21,307 nt of DNA from JAPUDQ01 sp964538665 (GCA_964538665.1 CAZIEB010000013.1:1-21307), one strand, 5' to 3'; numbered from the stretch's first letter, positions 6,052-13,792 are shown. The notes: generated by a model from the sequence alone, not told the origin. A program made the numbers and translations.

Positions 6052-6243
6052 ATGGCTACAGGATATTGTGTGAAGTGCAAGGAAAAAGGCGTAGAGCTAA
6101 AAGACGCTGAAGTAGTTCAAACCAAAAAAGGTGGTTTCATGGCCAAGGGCAAGCACGAAAAGTGTGGAACAACTGTATGTGCAATGATGTCAAAAGAAAA
6201 TGCTGAAAAAGCAGTTCAGGACGGCGCAAAGAAAGCATACTAA
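6052..6243 (+). CDS. DUF5679-type zinc-ribbon mini-protein (63 aa)
   Basis: The 63-aa protein starts MATGYCVKCKEKG and has a CxxC pair (Cys6, Cys9) followed by a second cysteine cluster (HEKCGTTVC), the layout of a small zinc ribbon. The N-terminal half (GYCVKCKxKxxxKD) matches the DUF5679 family, common in actinobacteria and CPR genomes, whose function is not established. The Lys-rich composition would allow nucleic-acid contact, which is an inference. It has its own promoter, an AAGGAG ribosome site 6 nt before ATG and a strong terminator. It is therefore a monocistronic and probably well-expressed unit, unlike its leaderless neighbours. Confidence 0.88.
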   Translation: MATGYCVKCKEKGVELKDAEVVQTKKGGFMAKGKHEKCGTTVCAMMSKENAEKAVQDGAKKAY

Positions 6244-6269
6244 TCAAGCTTTGGTATTAAAATTAAAAA

Positions 6270-6292
6270 CCAGTCCTAGGGACTGGTTTTTT
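6270..6292 (+). terminator. Rho-independent terminator of the DUF5679 gene
   Basis: CCAGTCC (6270-6276) pairs with GGACTGG (6280-6286) across a 3-nt loop, flanked by five A upstream and six T downstream. This is a near-ideal intrinsic terminator 26 nt after the stop codon. Confidence 0.93.
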
Positions 6293-6492
6293 ATAATTCT
6301 AATCATCAAAACTGAGAGAATGACACCGTTGCGGGCTTGACCCTGACCTGAAAGCTTTATTGTTTTGGCATCCAATCGATAAGTAGGATTGAATAAATTT
6401 GGAAGATCCAAAGTGATATTGTCATCGAGACTTAATTTGGGCAGAATTAGCTGTTGGCCTGGTCGGCTCTCCGATAGCAGGAGACTAAAAAA

Positions 6493-7482
6493 TTATTTAT
6501 CAAGGAATTTGATAGATTTTTTGCGACGTGATAATGCCGATCGCTTGAGCCGTCGTTTGACGCTATGGAGCTCGTGATCTGGCGTCTCGATTTCGACCTG
6601 GATATGATGGACCTCGGGAATGTTTTCTTGGACAACTTCTTTGACATTGTCAGTGATCGCTTCGATTTCATCAGTATCAAGCCCGTCACGCAGATGCACC
6701 TCCAATATCACGAGTATACTCGCTGAACCAAGATACATCGTACGGAGGTCTAGGATTGACTGGACTCCTGGCACTGACTGAGCGGCACCAATGATACGCT
6801 GGGCAACATCTGGCTCAACCGCCCTCCCGACGATCAAGTCTCTCACATCTCGCATGAGAAGCAGCGACATTGCCATCATGCTCACACCGATGACCATGCT
6901 ACCGAGCCCATCAAACTGAGGGTTGTTGGTAGCGGCAAACACTAATAGCGCGATAAATCCGAGAATTGCAGAGCTTGTACCCAACATATCGATGAGAAAC
7001 GTTGCTTTTGTCTCGGCGACGCTCGACCGACGTAGTTGCTGCCACCAGCCCGTACGATGATGCAAGTGTTTGAGCCGACGAATGCTCAGGCTCAGCGCGT
7101 AGCCGTTGGCGGTGATGCCTATAGTCAGCATTGCAAATGCAAGACCGACGCTTTCGATAGGTTGCGGAAATCGAAATTGCTGCAGTCCGAAATAAAACGA
7201 AAGTCCGCCAGTCCCGATAAACATCAGTATCCCCGCCATCAGCACCCAGAAGAACACTTCCCTCCCAAACCCAAACTGGTACTTGTGCGTCGGCGAGCGC
7301 TTGGAGCGTTTGACGCCAAAATACAGCATGCCGCCAGTGATGAGGTCGGATAGCCCCTGCAGGCCCTGGGCAAGCATCACTGTGCTCCCTGTGATTATCG
7401 CAATCGCAAAGTTGAAGACAACATCCATGATGCTGACGACGAAAGACGTACCCACCACGCGGACATCGGACAATGGTTTCAT
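6493..7482 (-). CDS. Cation diffusion facilitator (CDF) family transporter, divergent metal site
   Basis: The 329-aa protein has the CDF layout: about six membrane helices in residues 10-215, then a soluble C-terminal domain (about 220-300) with the family's beta-alpha-beta pattern (LRTMYLGSASILVILEVHLRD). The loop segment HKYQFGFGREVFFW resembles the HPFGxGRExFFW motif of the ZnT9-like branch. The usual HxxxD of helix II is replaced by Gln (QGLSD), and helix V has FLIDMLG with a single clear acidic residue. Substrate (Zn, Mn, Fe or other) therefore cannot be inferred. It ends in a strongly basic tail (KRRLKRSALSRRKK). On the minus strand a TATAAT at 7496-7491 lies 8 nt before ATG, so the message is nearly leaderless. 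It is divergent from the DUF4396 gene. Confidence 0.85.
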   Translation of the reverse strand: MKPLSDVRVVGTSFVVSIMDVVFNFAIAIITGSTVMLAQGLQGLSDLITGGMLYFGVKRSKRSPTHKYQFGFGREVFFWVLMAGILMFIGTGGLSFYFGLQQFRFPQPIESVGLAFAMLTIGITANGYALSLSIRRLKHLHHRTGWWQQLRRSSVAETKATFLIDMLGTSSAILGFIALLVFAATNNPQFDGLGSMVIGVSMMAMSLLLMRDVRDLIVGRAVEPDVAQRIIGAAQSVPGVQSILDLRTMYLGSASILVILEVHLRDGLDTDEIEAITDNVKEVVQENIPEVHHIQVEIETPDHELHSVKRRLKRSALSRRKKSIKFLDK

Positions 7483-7490
7483 ATGAGTTA

Positions 7491-7548
7491 ATTATACGGT
7501 ATTTGACTCATACAAAATACGTTTGCACATGCTATGTCGTCGTATAAT
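7491..7548. promoter_or_regulatory. Divergent -10 boxes giving leaderless transcripts of the CDF and DUF4396 genes
   Basis: A perfect TATAAT sits on each strand: minus at 7496-7491, 8 nt before the CDF start; plus at 7543-7548, 6 nt before ATG 7555. With transcription starting about 7 nt after the -10, both mRNAs would begin at or within 1-2 nt of the start codon. No good -35 hexamers are seen. Confidence 0.75.
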
Positions 7549-7554
7549 AAGAAT

Positions 7555-8034
7555 ATGGCAAGTTCAAACCACACGATGACAGACAAACAAAGCCTCAATT
7601 CGATGGCGTCCAGTGCGACGCTCCACTGCCTTACTGGTTGTGCAATCGGAGAGGTATTAGGTCTCATAATTGGCACGATTTTTGGACTGAGTATAGCGGT
7701 AACTATAGCCATCGCAGTTGGATTAGCGTTTTTGTTTGGCTACGCATTGTCGACCTTACCTCTGGTCAATGCAGGACTGACGTTTACTGCCGCACTTCCG
7801 ATTGTATTTGCGGCTGACACACTATCTATCGCCACGATGGAAATTGTCGATAATGCCGTCATGCTCGTCATCCCCGGGGCCATGCACGCAGGGTTGGTCG
7901 ATCCATTATTTTGGATAAGTATGGCAATAGCCCTGACGGCAGCGTATTTTGCGGCGTTTCCTGTCAATAGATACCAGCTTCAAAAAGGCAAAGGGCACGC
8001 GCTGCTGGCAAAGTATCATCAACATCACCATTAG
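7555..8034 (+). CDS. DUF4396 family membrane protein
   Basis: The 159-aa protein contains TLHCLTGCAIGEVLGLIIGT, a close match to the hallmark segment of DUF4396 proteins (HCxxGCxxGE), within a membrane helix. It has about four hydrophobic helices and ends in a His-rich tail (YHQHHH). The family appears as a stand-alone membrane protein or a domain next to metal-handling proteins; its activity is not established. The conserved Cys/His residues and His tail, plus the divergent CDF transporter, suggest a metal-related role, which is an inference. The start is set at 7555, not 7534: the TATAAT at 7543-7548 would lie inside the longer frame and fixes the transcript start at ATG 7555. The 44-aa gene downstream is probably in the same operon. 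Confidence 0.88.
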   Translation: MASSNHTMTDKQSLNSMASSATLHCLTGCAIGEVLGLIIGTIFGLSIAVTIAIAVGLAFLFGYALSTLPLVNAGLTFTAALPIVFAADTLSIATMEIVDNAVMLVIPGAMHAGLVDPLFWISMAIALTAAYFAAFPVNRYQLQKGKGHALLAKYHQHHH

Positions 8035-8044
8035 GGAGAATAGT

Positions 8045-8179
8045 ATGAGCACAAAAGTCTTACTCGCAGGTCTAATAGGATTCTTTCTAGGTGGGCTACT
8101 GGTCGCAATCGCCGCTACCACTTTTGAAAATGACCGGCTCCAAAGAACACACGACCAAGTACAGTCAGCGCAACGATAA
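8045..8179 (+). CDS. 44-aa single-pass membrane peptide
   Basis: This small frame begins 10 nt after the DUF4396 stop, with a GGGAG site (8034-8038) 6 nt before ATG. It encodes MSTKVLLAGLIGFFLGGLLV followed by AIAATTFENDRLQRTHDQVQSAQR: one Gly-rich membrane helix (about 5-25) and a charged C-terminal tail. The helix resembles the N-terminal anchor of DUF305-type metal-binding proteins, so it may be a stand-alone small membrane protein or the truncated remnant of a longer one. I see no domain continuation in the other frames downstream. Confidence 0.65.
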   Translation: MSTKVLLAGLIGFFLGGLLVAIAATTFENDRLQRTHDQVQSAQR

Positions 8180-8205
8180 GCGAGCGGTATTCCTACTCTT
8201 CAACC

Positions 8206-8234
8206 TTGCAAGAATACCCCTGTTAGGATACAAT
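8206..8234 (+). promoter_or_regulatory. Promoter of the tRNA-Phe transcription unit
   Basis: TTGCAA (8206-8211), a 17-nt spacer and TACAAT (8229-8234) predict a start near 8241. That is about 117 nt before the mature tRNA-Phe 5' end, so the precursor has an unusually long leader. Confidence 0.75.
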
Positions 8235-8259
8235 GTTCTGAGCTACATGAAGCAAAATC

Positions 8260-8359
8260 CAAAATGTTATGCCTCATAACATTTTGAGAGGAGAAACCTA
8301 GCCTCGGGTCGAAGCTTTATCGTTAGATAAACGAGACAAAGGCGCACGTTTCGACGAGG
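8260..8359 (+). other. Structured 5' leader of pre-tRNA-Phe
   Basis: A 12-bp perfect stem (8260-8271 with 8275-8286) has a 3-nt loop. A second, long-range stem pairs CCTCG (8302-8306) with CGAGG (8355-8359), and TCGAA (8309-8313) with TTCGA (8350-8354), separated by a two-G bulge. Inside it is a 6-bp hairpin, TTTATC/GATAAA (about 8315-8330). The 3' arm of the long stem includes the first two nucleotides of the mature tRNA, so it competes with the acceptor stem and could affect RNase P processing. It could also be a separate small RNA co-transcribed with the tRNA. Confidence 0.6.
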
Positions 8360-8433
8360 CTCTTTAGCTCAGTTGGTAGAGCAGAGGCCTGAAGAGCCTT
8401 GTGTCCCCAGTTCGAGTCTGGGAGGAGCCACCA
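8358..8433 (+). tRNA. tRNA-Phe (anticodon GAA), CCA encoded
   Basis: A complete 76-nt cloverleaf is present. The acceptor GGCTCTT pairs with AGGAGCC. The D arm is GCTC/GAGC. The anticodon stem is GAGGC/GCCTT with loop CTGAAGA (GAA at positions 34-36). The T arm is CCCAG/CTGGG with TTCGAGT. The discriminator A is followed by genome-encoded CCA. A terminator follows within 10 nt. Confidence 0.97.
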
Positions 8434-8442
8434 AAACAAGGA

Positions 8443-8466
8443 ATCGACCCTCGTGGTCGATTTTTT
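8443..8466 (+). terminator. Rho-independent terminator of tRNA-Phe
   Basis: ATCGACC (8443-8449) pairs with GGTCGAT (8455-8461) around a 5-nt loop, followed by six T. Outer AAAACAA and TTGTTTT can extend the stem. Positioned directly after the tRNA CCA. Confidence 0.93.
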
Positions 8467-8694
8467 GTTTTGACGAGCATCTGCTCGGGACTCGAACTGG
8501 CAGTTCGGCGTAGAGAGAAAGGAAACTCGTGCTTGCACGTGTCCCTTTCGAACGGAGGAGCGAAATTCGCCACTGGGCGGATGAAGCGATGACTGGGAGA
8601 ATGGGTGGTTAGACCGCAGGAGTCACTTCAAGCCCGCAACATTATATCGCTTATGATATCGGCAATTAGGCTTGGGATATGCTAGCATAAATAT

Positions 8695-9162
8695 ATGATA
8701 CGAATATTTGTGGTGATAATTATATTGGTGGCGGGTGCAGTCGGTGGATATGTATACTACCAAGAACAGGAAAAGAAATCTGCTGTCGAAAACATGCCGA
8801 CAGTTAGCGCAGAGATTGGCACCGGTAGATTCACCCTGTATGCGCCTGACTCAAACGAGGGCCTGCAGAGAGGTTTGGCAATTTTTGACACGCTCCCGCA
8901 GGACAAAGGAATGATATTTCGAGGTCTCCCCGTCGGAGTGCAACCATTTACTATGCGCGACATGAAGTTTGATATAGATATCTTGTGGGTAGACAAGGAC
9001 AATGTCGTCACTCATGTCGTCTATAGCGCATCAAAAGATAGCTATCCGCAGCGATTTGAAAATCCTATCTCTCGTCCATCAGCCTACGTGATAGAGCTCA
9101 ACGCTGGCGCTGCCGATGAATTTGGAATTTTTCCGGGTACTCCAGTCGCAATTACTGAGTAG
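8695..9162 (+). CDS. Membrane-anchored DUF192 protein
   Basis: The 155-aa protein begins with one hydrophobic helix (about 3-23), an uncleaved anchor or signal peptide. A DUF192 domain follows (about 50-155), with GLAIFDTLPQDKGMIFRG, the FDIDILWVDKDNVVTHV segment and AYVIELNAGAADEFGIFPGTPV. All are in family order (R/GL...GMLF...LDIIFID...VLElpaG...GI..Gd.v). DUF192 domains are small beta-barrel proteins, usually secreted or anchored, of unknown biochemical role. The usual WM before the LDI segment is replaced (TMRDMKFDIDI). An extended -10 (TGCTAGCAT, 8680-8688) ends 6 nt before ATG, so the mRNA is probably leaderless. It is convergent with the slipin gene across 3 bp. Confidence 0.9.
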   Translation: MIRIFVVIIILVAGAVGGYVYYQEQEKKSAVENMPTVSAEIGTGRFTLYAPDSNEGLQRGLAIFDTLPQDKGMIFRGLPVGVQPFTMRDMKFDIDILWVDKDNVVTHVVYSASKDSYPQRFENPISRPSAYVIELNAGAADEFGIFPGTPVAITE

Positions 9163-9165
9163 GTT

Positions 9166-9915
9166 TTATTTATTGAATAGATCTCTGAGGTTGGTTAGTT
9201 CCGATGGAAGTACCACTAGTGTTTTTTGGCTTGGCTCTATTGAGATTTTTTCGAGAGTCTGAAGTGTACGGATATTTATACCGCCAGGAATCTTACTGAG
9301 CATCGCAGCCGCATCGGCAACCGCCTGTGCTGCTTGTTTCTCTCCCTCTGCCGCAATAATCACAGCTCGACGCTCACGCTCTGCCTCGGCCTGCTTTGCC
9401 ATTGCTCGTTTCATATCTTGTGGCAGCTCAATATTTTGAATTTTGACGTTTTCGACATCGATGCCCCATTTGTCTGTCTCGGCATCTACTATTTCCTTGA
9501 TCTGCTGTGATATGACATCCCGCCGACTCAACAACTCATCCATATCGGCATTTCCTGCAACGTCACGCAGAGCCGCTTGTGCAAACTGGCTTGTCGCGTA
9601 AACATAATTTGTCGTTTCGAGCACTGCTCGTGGCGCATCGATCACTCGGAAATACACCACCGCATCGACGCCGACTGTCACATTGTCCTTGGTGATTACT
9701 TCTTGCTTTGGTACATCGATAGGTGTCGAACGAACATCGACTTTTATCATCCGCTGCACTGCCGGTACTACAAATCGTAGCCCAGGCTCCCTAATACCAG
9801 TAAATCTACCCAGCGTCAGCACTACACCTCGCTCATACTGATCGACGATGCGAATACTTGCGAGCGTCACTGCGATACCCGCAATAATGATAAACCATAG
9901 TAGACCTTCCATCAT
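9166..9915 (-). CDS. Slipin (SPFH / band 7 / stomatin-like protein)
   Basis: The 249-aa protein has an N-terminal membrane segment (about 4-20) followed by the SPFH core. Landmarks are QYERGVVLTLGRF, PGLRFVVPAVQRMIKVDVR, the TKDNVTVGVDAVVYFRV segment, and the long Ala/Glu-rich helix (EAERERRAVIIAAEGEKQAAQAV, about 172-194) used for oligomerisation. Stomatin-like proteins assemble ring complexes in membranes and often partner with NfeD-type proteases or scaffold membrane enzymes. No nfeD gene is next to it here. It overlaps the upstream ddl by the ATGA of its start. GGAGG lies 2 nt before ATG 9915 and 5 nt before a second ATG (9912), so either Met may be used. Translation is coupled to ddl, which hints at a cell-envelope role. 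Confidence 0.95.
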   Translation of the reverse strand: MMEGLLWFIIIAGIAVTLASIRIVDQYERGVVLTLGRFTGIREPGLRFVVPAVQRMIKVDVRSTPIDVPKQEVITKDNVTVGVDAVVYFRVIDAPRAVLETTNYVYATSQFAQAALRDVAGNADMDELLSRRDVISQQIKEIVDAETDKWGIDVENVKIQNIELPQDMKRAMAKQAEAERERRAVIIAAEGEKQAAQAVADAAAMLSKIPGGINIRTLQTLEKISIEPSQKTLVVLPSELTNLRDLFNK

Positions 9916-10967
9916 GACCTCCAGTTGTATTTTTTCTTACTTCTATTGTACTCGTCAATCGCGTCTCTCACTAGTTCATCTATCAACTGAGGGTATTTCT
10001 TTCCTTGCGAGTGCCAGAGTTTTGGAAACATACTGATGGTCGTAAATCCAGGGATGCTATTAATCTCATTGCAGTAGACTTCTCCATTAGCACCCAAAAA
10101 GAAGTCTACCCTCGCCATTCCGACACAACGAGTAGCTACGTAGGCTTTTTTTGCTAATTCTTTGAGCGATTCGGCGAGATTTTCATCAACCTCTGCTGGT
10201 ATGACAATTTTTGCGGTCGATGCAGCATCATATTTGTCGTCATAACTATAAAATTCATCGCCAGGTTCGATTTCTCCCGGTGACGTGACAGATACCACCG
10301 TTGTACCCATGACCGCAAGCTCAAGCTCTCGTGCTTGCAGTGCTTGTTCGATAAGTACATAGCGACCATGCTGTGCAGCCGCATGAAGCCCTTCACTAAA
10401 TTGCGCCGAAGTTGTAGCCTTTGTCACTCCTACTGAGGAGCCTGCGGTGTTTGGCTTTATAAACAAAGTGTCACCCAACGTTTCAGTTGCTGCAGTAAAT
10501 GACAGCGTCTCTTCTGTTGCCGAATCCCACGTAATCCATGGCACGACCGGTACCCCTGCTTGCATCAAGAGGCGCTTGGTGACGTCTTTATCCATTGTGG
10601 CGGCCGCTGCGAGCACATCTGGACCGACGCACGGCACGTGAAGCATCTGCGCAACACCTTGTATTGCACCATCTTCGCCGTTATGACCATGCAGCACAGG
10701 AAACATGACATCAGGCCGAATGATACGCTCGCCTGGCAGCGTAATAAATTGACCCTGCCCGAGGACCGGTATGAGTTGCGGGCAGCCAATATGATTTCCG
10801 TCTATGCGCTTCGTCAGCCACCATTTCCCATAGCGATCAATATAGACAAGTTGTACATCATATTTTTCGTTATCAAGTGCGGCGAAGATATTGTGCGCGC
10901 TACCAATCGACACATCGTGTTCGGGAGATTCCCCGCCATACACCACTAATATCGTATATCGCGCCAT
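9912..10967 (-). CDS. ddl: D-alanine--D-alanine ligase
   Basis: This 351-aa ATP-grasp enzyme joins two D-Ala for peptidoglycan precursors in the cytoplasm. It begins MARYTILVVYGGESPEHDVS, the Ddl N-terminal signature (GGxSxEHxVS). It continues with LHGHNGEDGAIQG, FIKPNTAGSSVGVTKA in the ATP-binding region, and the C-terminal EINSIPGFTTISMFPKLW, where the Glu and Asn bind Mg and the Gly/Phe close the active site. The start is ATG 10967. The open frame runs 99 codons further upstream, but that part overlaps rarA and has no Ddl homology. A minus-strand TATACT (10982-10977) lies 9 nt before ATG, leaving a leader of only about 3 nt. It is co-transcribed with the overlapping slipin gene. Confidence 0.96.
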   Translation of the reverse strand: MARYTILVVYGGESPEHDVSIGSAHNIFAALDNEKYDVQLVYIDRYGKWWLTKRIDGNHIGCPQLIPVLGQGQFITLPGERIIRPDVMFPVLHGHNGEDGAIQGVAQMLHVPCVGPDVLAAAATMDKDVTKRLLMQAGVPVVPWITWDSATEETLSFTAATETLGDTLFIKPNTAGSSVGVTKATTSAQFSEGLHAAAQHGRYVLIEQALQARELELAVMGTTVVSVTSPGEIEPGDEFYSYDDKYDAASTAKIVIPAEVDENLAESLKELAKKAYVATRCVGMARVDFFLGANGEVYCNEINSIPGFTTISMFPKLWHSQGKKYPQLIDELVRDAIDEYNRSKKKYNWRS

Positions 10968-10976
10968 ACTGTCTTC

Positions 10977-11004
10977 AGTATACAATATTTGAATGCGATA
11001 TACT
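10977..11004. promoter_or_regulatory. Mirrored divergent -10 boxes of ddl and rarA
   Basis: AGTATA (10977-10982) and TATACT (10999-11004) are inverted copies. The first is the minus-strand -10 of ddl; the second is the plus-strand -10 of rarA, exactly 6 nt before ATG 11011. The two promoters face away from each other inside 43 bp, and the 16 bp between the boxes is AT-rich. No room remains for conventional leaders. Confidence 0.72.
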
Positions 11005-11010
11005 GGAGAT

Positions 11011-12177
11011 ATGTCAAGAGTACCGCTTTCAGAATCAGTTCGCCCACAAACGCTGAGCGATGTCATAGGCCAGGAACATTTAATTGGAGATGCGGGGATT
11101 ATTTCGAAGATTATTGAAAGCAAGTCCACGACGAATCTTATTCTCTGGGGGCCTCCCGGTACTGGTAAGACGACACTCGCGAGAATCATTGCCCAAGAGT
11201 CTGGTGCTGACTTCATAGAAATTAGTGCCGTGATGAATGGCAAAAAAGATGTTGAGCGCATCATAGAACATGCCCGCCAAAACTGGAACCTTGGTACTCG
11301 TACGATTGTCTTCGTGGATGAGATTCACCGGTTTAACAAGGCTCAGCAAGATGCGTTTTTGCCGCATGTAGAATCGGGACTTATCTCGCTCATCGGCGCA
11401 ACGACAGAAAACCCAAGCTTTGAAGTAATCTCACCTCTCTTGTCACGGTCGCGAGTAGTTGTATTAGAGCCGCTCTCCGTAGCCCACACTGTAGCTATCC
11501 TCAAACAAGCCCTCAAGCGGACAAAGCAAACCAAACGCGTCACGCCTGGTGCCGTAGAATATATTGCCAAAACAGCTCACGGCGATGCCCGAATTGCACT
11601 CGGGACGCTCGAACTTGCGTTGGGCCTCGGAGAAAAAGTGACGCTTGAGACCGCAAAGCTCGCTGCGCAGAAACATTCACCTCGATACGACAAAAATGGC
11701 GAAGCGCATTACAATCTCGTCAGTGCTTTTATCAAGAGTATGCGGGGCAGCGATGTCCGGGCATCGACCTACTACTTGTCGCGCATGCTCCAAGCAGGAG
11801 AAGACCCAAAATTTATTGCGCGTCGCATGATTATATTTGCATCTGAGGATATCGGCCTGGCCGGAAATGGCTCACTCGCATTAGCGGTAGCGACATTTCA
11901 GGCAGTAGAGCGTGTTGGGCTACCCGAGGCGAGCTACAATTTATACCACTGCGCAGTAGCGCTCACACGTTCGGCAAAGTCGCGTGAAGTTACGGAGCTC
12001 ATGCACCAGGCAGATGCGCTTGCACAAAATTACCCTGATGCGAGCGTGCCGCTTCATCTACGCAATGCACCTACGAAATTGATGCAAGACATTGGCTACG
12101 GCAAAAATTACGAATGGAAAGCTGACTTCAAGCACCAAAAAGGTTTTTTGCCGCCAGAGATTACTGAAGCTGATTGA
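11011..12177 (+). CDS. rarA: Replication-associated recombination protein A (MgsA/RarA clamp-loader-like AAA+ ATPase)
   Basis: The 388-aa protein starts SRVPLSESVRPQTLSDVIGQEHL, the RarA N-terminus. It has Walker A GPPGTGKTT, Walker B VFVDEIHRFNKAQQDAFLP, sensor-1 GATTENPSFEV and the SRSRVVVLEPL segment. A C-terminal tetramerisation region includes SAFIKSMRGSDVRASTYYLSRM and the DIGLAGNGSLALAVATFQAVERVGLPE stretch. RarA acts at stalled replication forks. It is slightly shorter than the usual 430-440 aa. ATG 11011 is preferred over an in-frame ATG at 10993, which would lie before the predicted transcript start. A GGAG only 2 nt upstream is too close to act as a normal Shine-Dalgarno. Its 3' end overlaps the convergent glucosidase gene by 17 bp. 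Confidence 0.95.
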   Translation: MSRVPLSESVRPQTLSDVIGQEHLIGDAGIISKIIESKSTTNLILWGPPGTGKTTLARIIAQESGADFIEISAVMNGKKDVERIIEHARQNWNLGTRTIVFVDEIHRFNKAQQDAFLPHVESGLISLIGATTENPSFEVISPLLSRSRVVVLEPLSVAHTVAILKQALKRTKQTKRVTPGAVEYIAKTAHGDARIALGTLELALGLGEKVTLETAKLAAQKHSPRYDKNGEAHYNLVSAFIKSMRGSDVRASTYYLSRMLQAGEDPKFIARRMIIFASEDIGLAGNGSLALAVATFQAVERVGLPEASYNLYHCAVALTRSAKSREVTELMHQADALAQNYPDASVPLHLRNAPTKLMQDIGYGKNYEWKADFKHQKGFLPPEITEAD

Positions 12178-13792
12178 GACCGCGACCTACTGGGAGCTCG
12201 ACAATCACGCCCTGATGAGCTGGTAGCACTATTTCACCCTGCTCGTCGATGACGGGAGGATTGGCGGGATGTGTCGCACACAATATCCGCCCACTATATG
12301 AACAAAATACACGGTGTTTGCGATCTCCAAAGTTGAGAACCACTAGGTAACGCGCTGTTTCACCTGACCGCTCATATACGAGCAGGTCCTTGTGTCCGCG
12401 ATGAATGTCCTCAAATGTACCAGATATGAGGGTGTCGTTGAGCGTCCGAAGTTCTAATAATTTTTTATATAGATTCAAAAATGAATCAGAATCTCGTTGT
12501 TCCATCTGGACATTGTAGGTGTCGGCATGCGCAGCAATAGGCAACCATGGAATATGCGGCGTAAATCCAGCGTGCTTGCCCGTCGACCATTGCATAGGAG
12601 TACGCTGTGGATCACGACCACCCATCGCATTTGTCTTGCCTGAAGGATCTTGAATTTGATGAGGCAGAATTTCTCCGTCAGCCATACCAATCTCATCGCC
12701 GTAATACAATGTCGGCAACCCAGGCTGAGTCAACAAAAACATTGCCATCAGACGTGCTTGCTCGTATCCAAATCGAGTGACTATACGGGTCTGGTCGTGG
12801 TTGCTCAGACAAAAAACAGGCACATCCCCTGGTCGCAGTATTTTCTGAAACCTCTCAAGAAAATCACCGTATTCTTGAGCTTCCCAGGGCAAATGCATGG
12901 CTTCAAAGTTGAAAGGCATACCAACGCCAGGCACAATATCGTAGAATTGTCGGTATTGATGGATAACGTCGCCAAATGTAGGATCGGGGTAATTTTCAAA
13001 CACCATGATTCTATCGTCATATTCGGCAACGACTTGAGTGAGCTCCCGCAAATACTCAAATAGTTTTGGGCCATATCGACTGCGGGTATGTATCAAAGAC
13101 CCATAGTCTTCCGCCGGACCTGTGAAGTCGGGGTTTGCTGGGTTGTCACGCATTTGCTTATCTTTGTCCATATGCCAGACTGCATCAGCACGAAATCCAT
13201 CAACACCCATATCTAGCCAAAATCGTAAGACATTTTGCATCTCTTCTCGAACTCGCGGATTATCCCAGTTGAGATCAGGCTGCTCTTTTAGAAAACTGTG
13301 TAGATAATACTGCCCACTTGCATCGTCGCGCTGCCACATAGAGCCACCAAATAGACTTATCCAGTTGTTTGGCGGCGAGCCATCGGGCTTTGGGTCGCGC
13401 CAGACATAATAATCTCGTTTATCGCTCTTGGGGCTAGACATCGCATCTATAAACCACGGATGCTTGTCGCTTGTATGGTTCGGAACAAAATCCATCATAA
13501 CTTTGATGCCGCGCTTGTGTGCTTGCGCCAATAATTCTTTGAATTGTTCAAGGTTTCCGAATACTGGGTGAATACCGCAATAGTCCGATACATCATAGCC
13601 AAAATCTGCCATAGGGCTCGGGTAAACCGGAGATATCCATATAGCATCAACCCCAAGAGAGTCAGGTTCTCCCTTGAGATATGGTAGTTTTTTGATAATA
13701 CCGCCGATATCGCCTACGCCGTCTGCATTTGTGTCGTAAAAACTTCGCGGGTAAATCTGATAAAGGGCGTTGACTGACGTCCATGGCTTCAT
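12161..13792 (-). CDS. GH13 family alpha-glucosidase / oligo-1,6-glucosidase-like
   Basis: The 543-aa protein is a full-length GH13 enzyme: a (beta/alpha)8 barrel plus a C-terminal beta domain (about 460-540). Conserved regions in order: region I DFVPNH (101-106); region II DGFRADAVWH with nucleophile D203; region III with acid/base E266 (VFENYPD); region IV LSNHDQTR with D333. The start NALYQIYPRSFYDTNADGVGDIGGI is typical of alpha-glucosidase and oligo-1,6-glucosidase. No signal peptide is seen, so it probably cleaves small imported alpha-glucosides in the cytoplasm. Exact linkage preference cannot be read. A minus-strand TATTAT (13805-13800) lies 7 nt before ATG, giving a leaderless message. 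Confidence 0.93.
   Translation of the reverse strand: MKPWTSVNALYQIYPRSFYDTNADGVGDIGGIIKKLPYLKGEPDSLGVDAIWISPVYPSPMADFGYDVSDYCGIHPVFGNLEQFKELLAQAHKRGIKVMMDFVPNHTSDKHPWFIDAMSSPKSDKRDYYVWRDPKPDGSPPNNWISLFGGSMWQRDDASGQYYLHSFLKEQPDLNWDNPRVREEMQNVLRFWLDMGVDGFRADAVWHMDKDKQMRDNPANPDFTGPAEDYGSLIHTRSRYGPKLFEYLRELTQVVAEYDDRIMVFENYPDPTFGDVIHQYRQFYDIVPGVGMPFNFEAMHLPWEAQEYGDFLERFQKILRPGDVPVFCLSNHDQTRIVTRFGYEQARLMAMFLLTQPGLPTLYYGDEIGMADGEILPHQIQDPSGKTNAMGGRDPQRTPMQWSTGKHAGFTPHIPWLPIAAHADTYNVQMEQRDSDSFLNLYKKLLELRTLNDTLISGTFEDIHRGHKDLLVYERSGETARYLVVLNFGDRKHRVFCSYSGRILCATHPANPPVIDEQGEIVLPAHQGVIVELPVGRGLNQLQ

Noticed and set aside
8481..8505. Antisense tRNA-like fragment after tRNA-Phe (GACTCGAACTGG at 8489-8500)
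   Set aside because: It is a perfect 12-bp complement of the tRNA-Phe T arm, but no acceptor, D or anticodon arms can be built around it. It is more likely chance, a relic or part of a local fold than a gene or attachment site.
8323..8592. Open frames on both strands across tRNA-Phe
   Set aside because: They are translations through the tRNA gene (and its complement), a common artefact, with no ribosome site or family match.
10968..11264. 99-codon upstream extension of ddl
   Set aside because: It runs antisense through the 5' part of rarA, has no Ddl homology, and lies upstream of the predicted ddl promoter.
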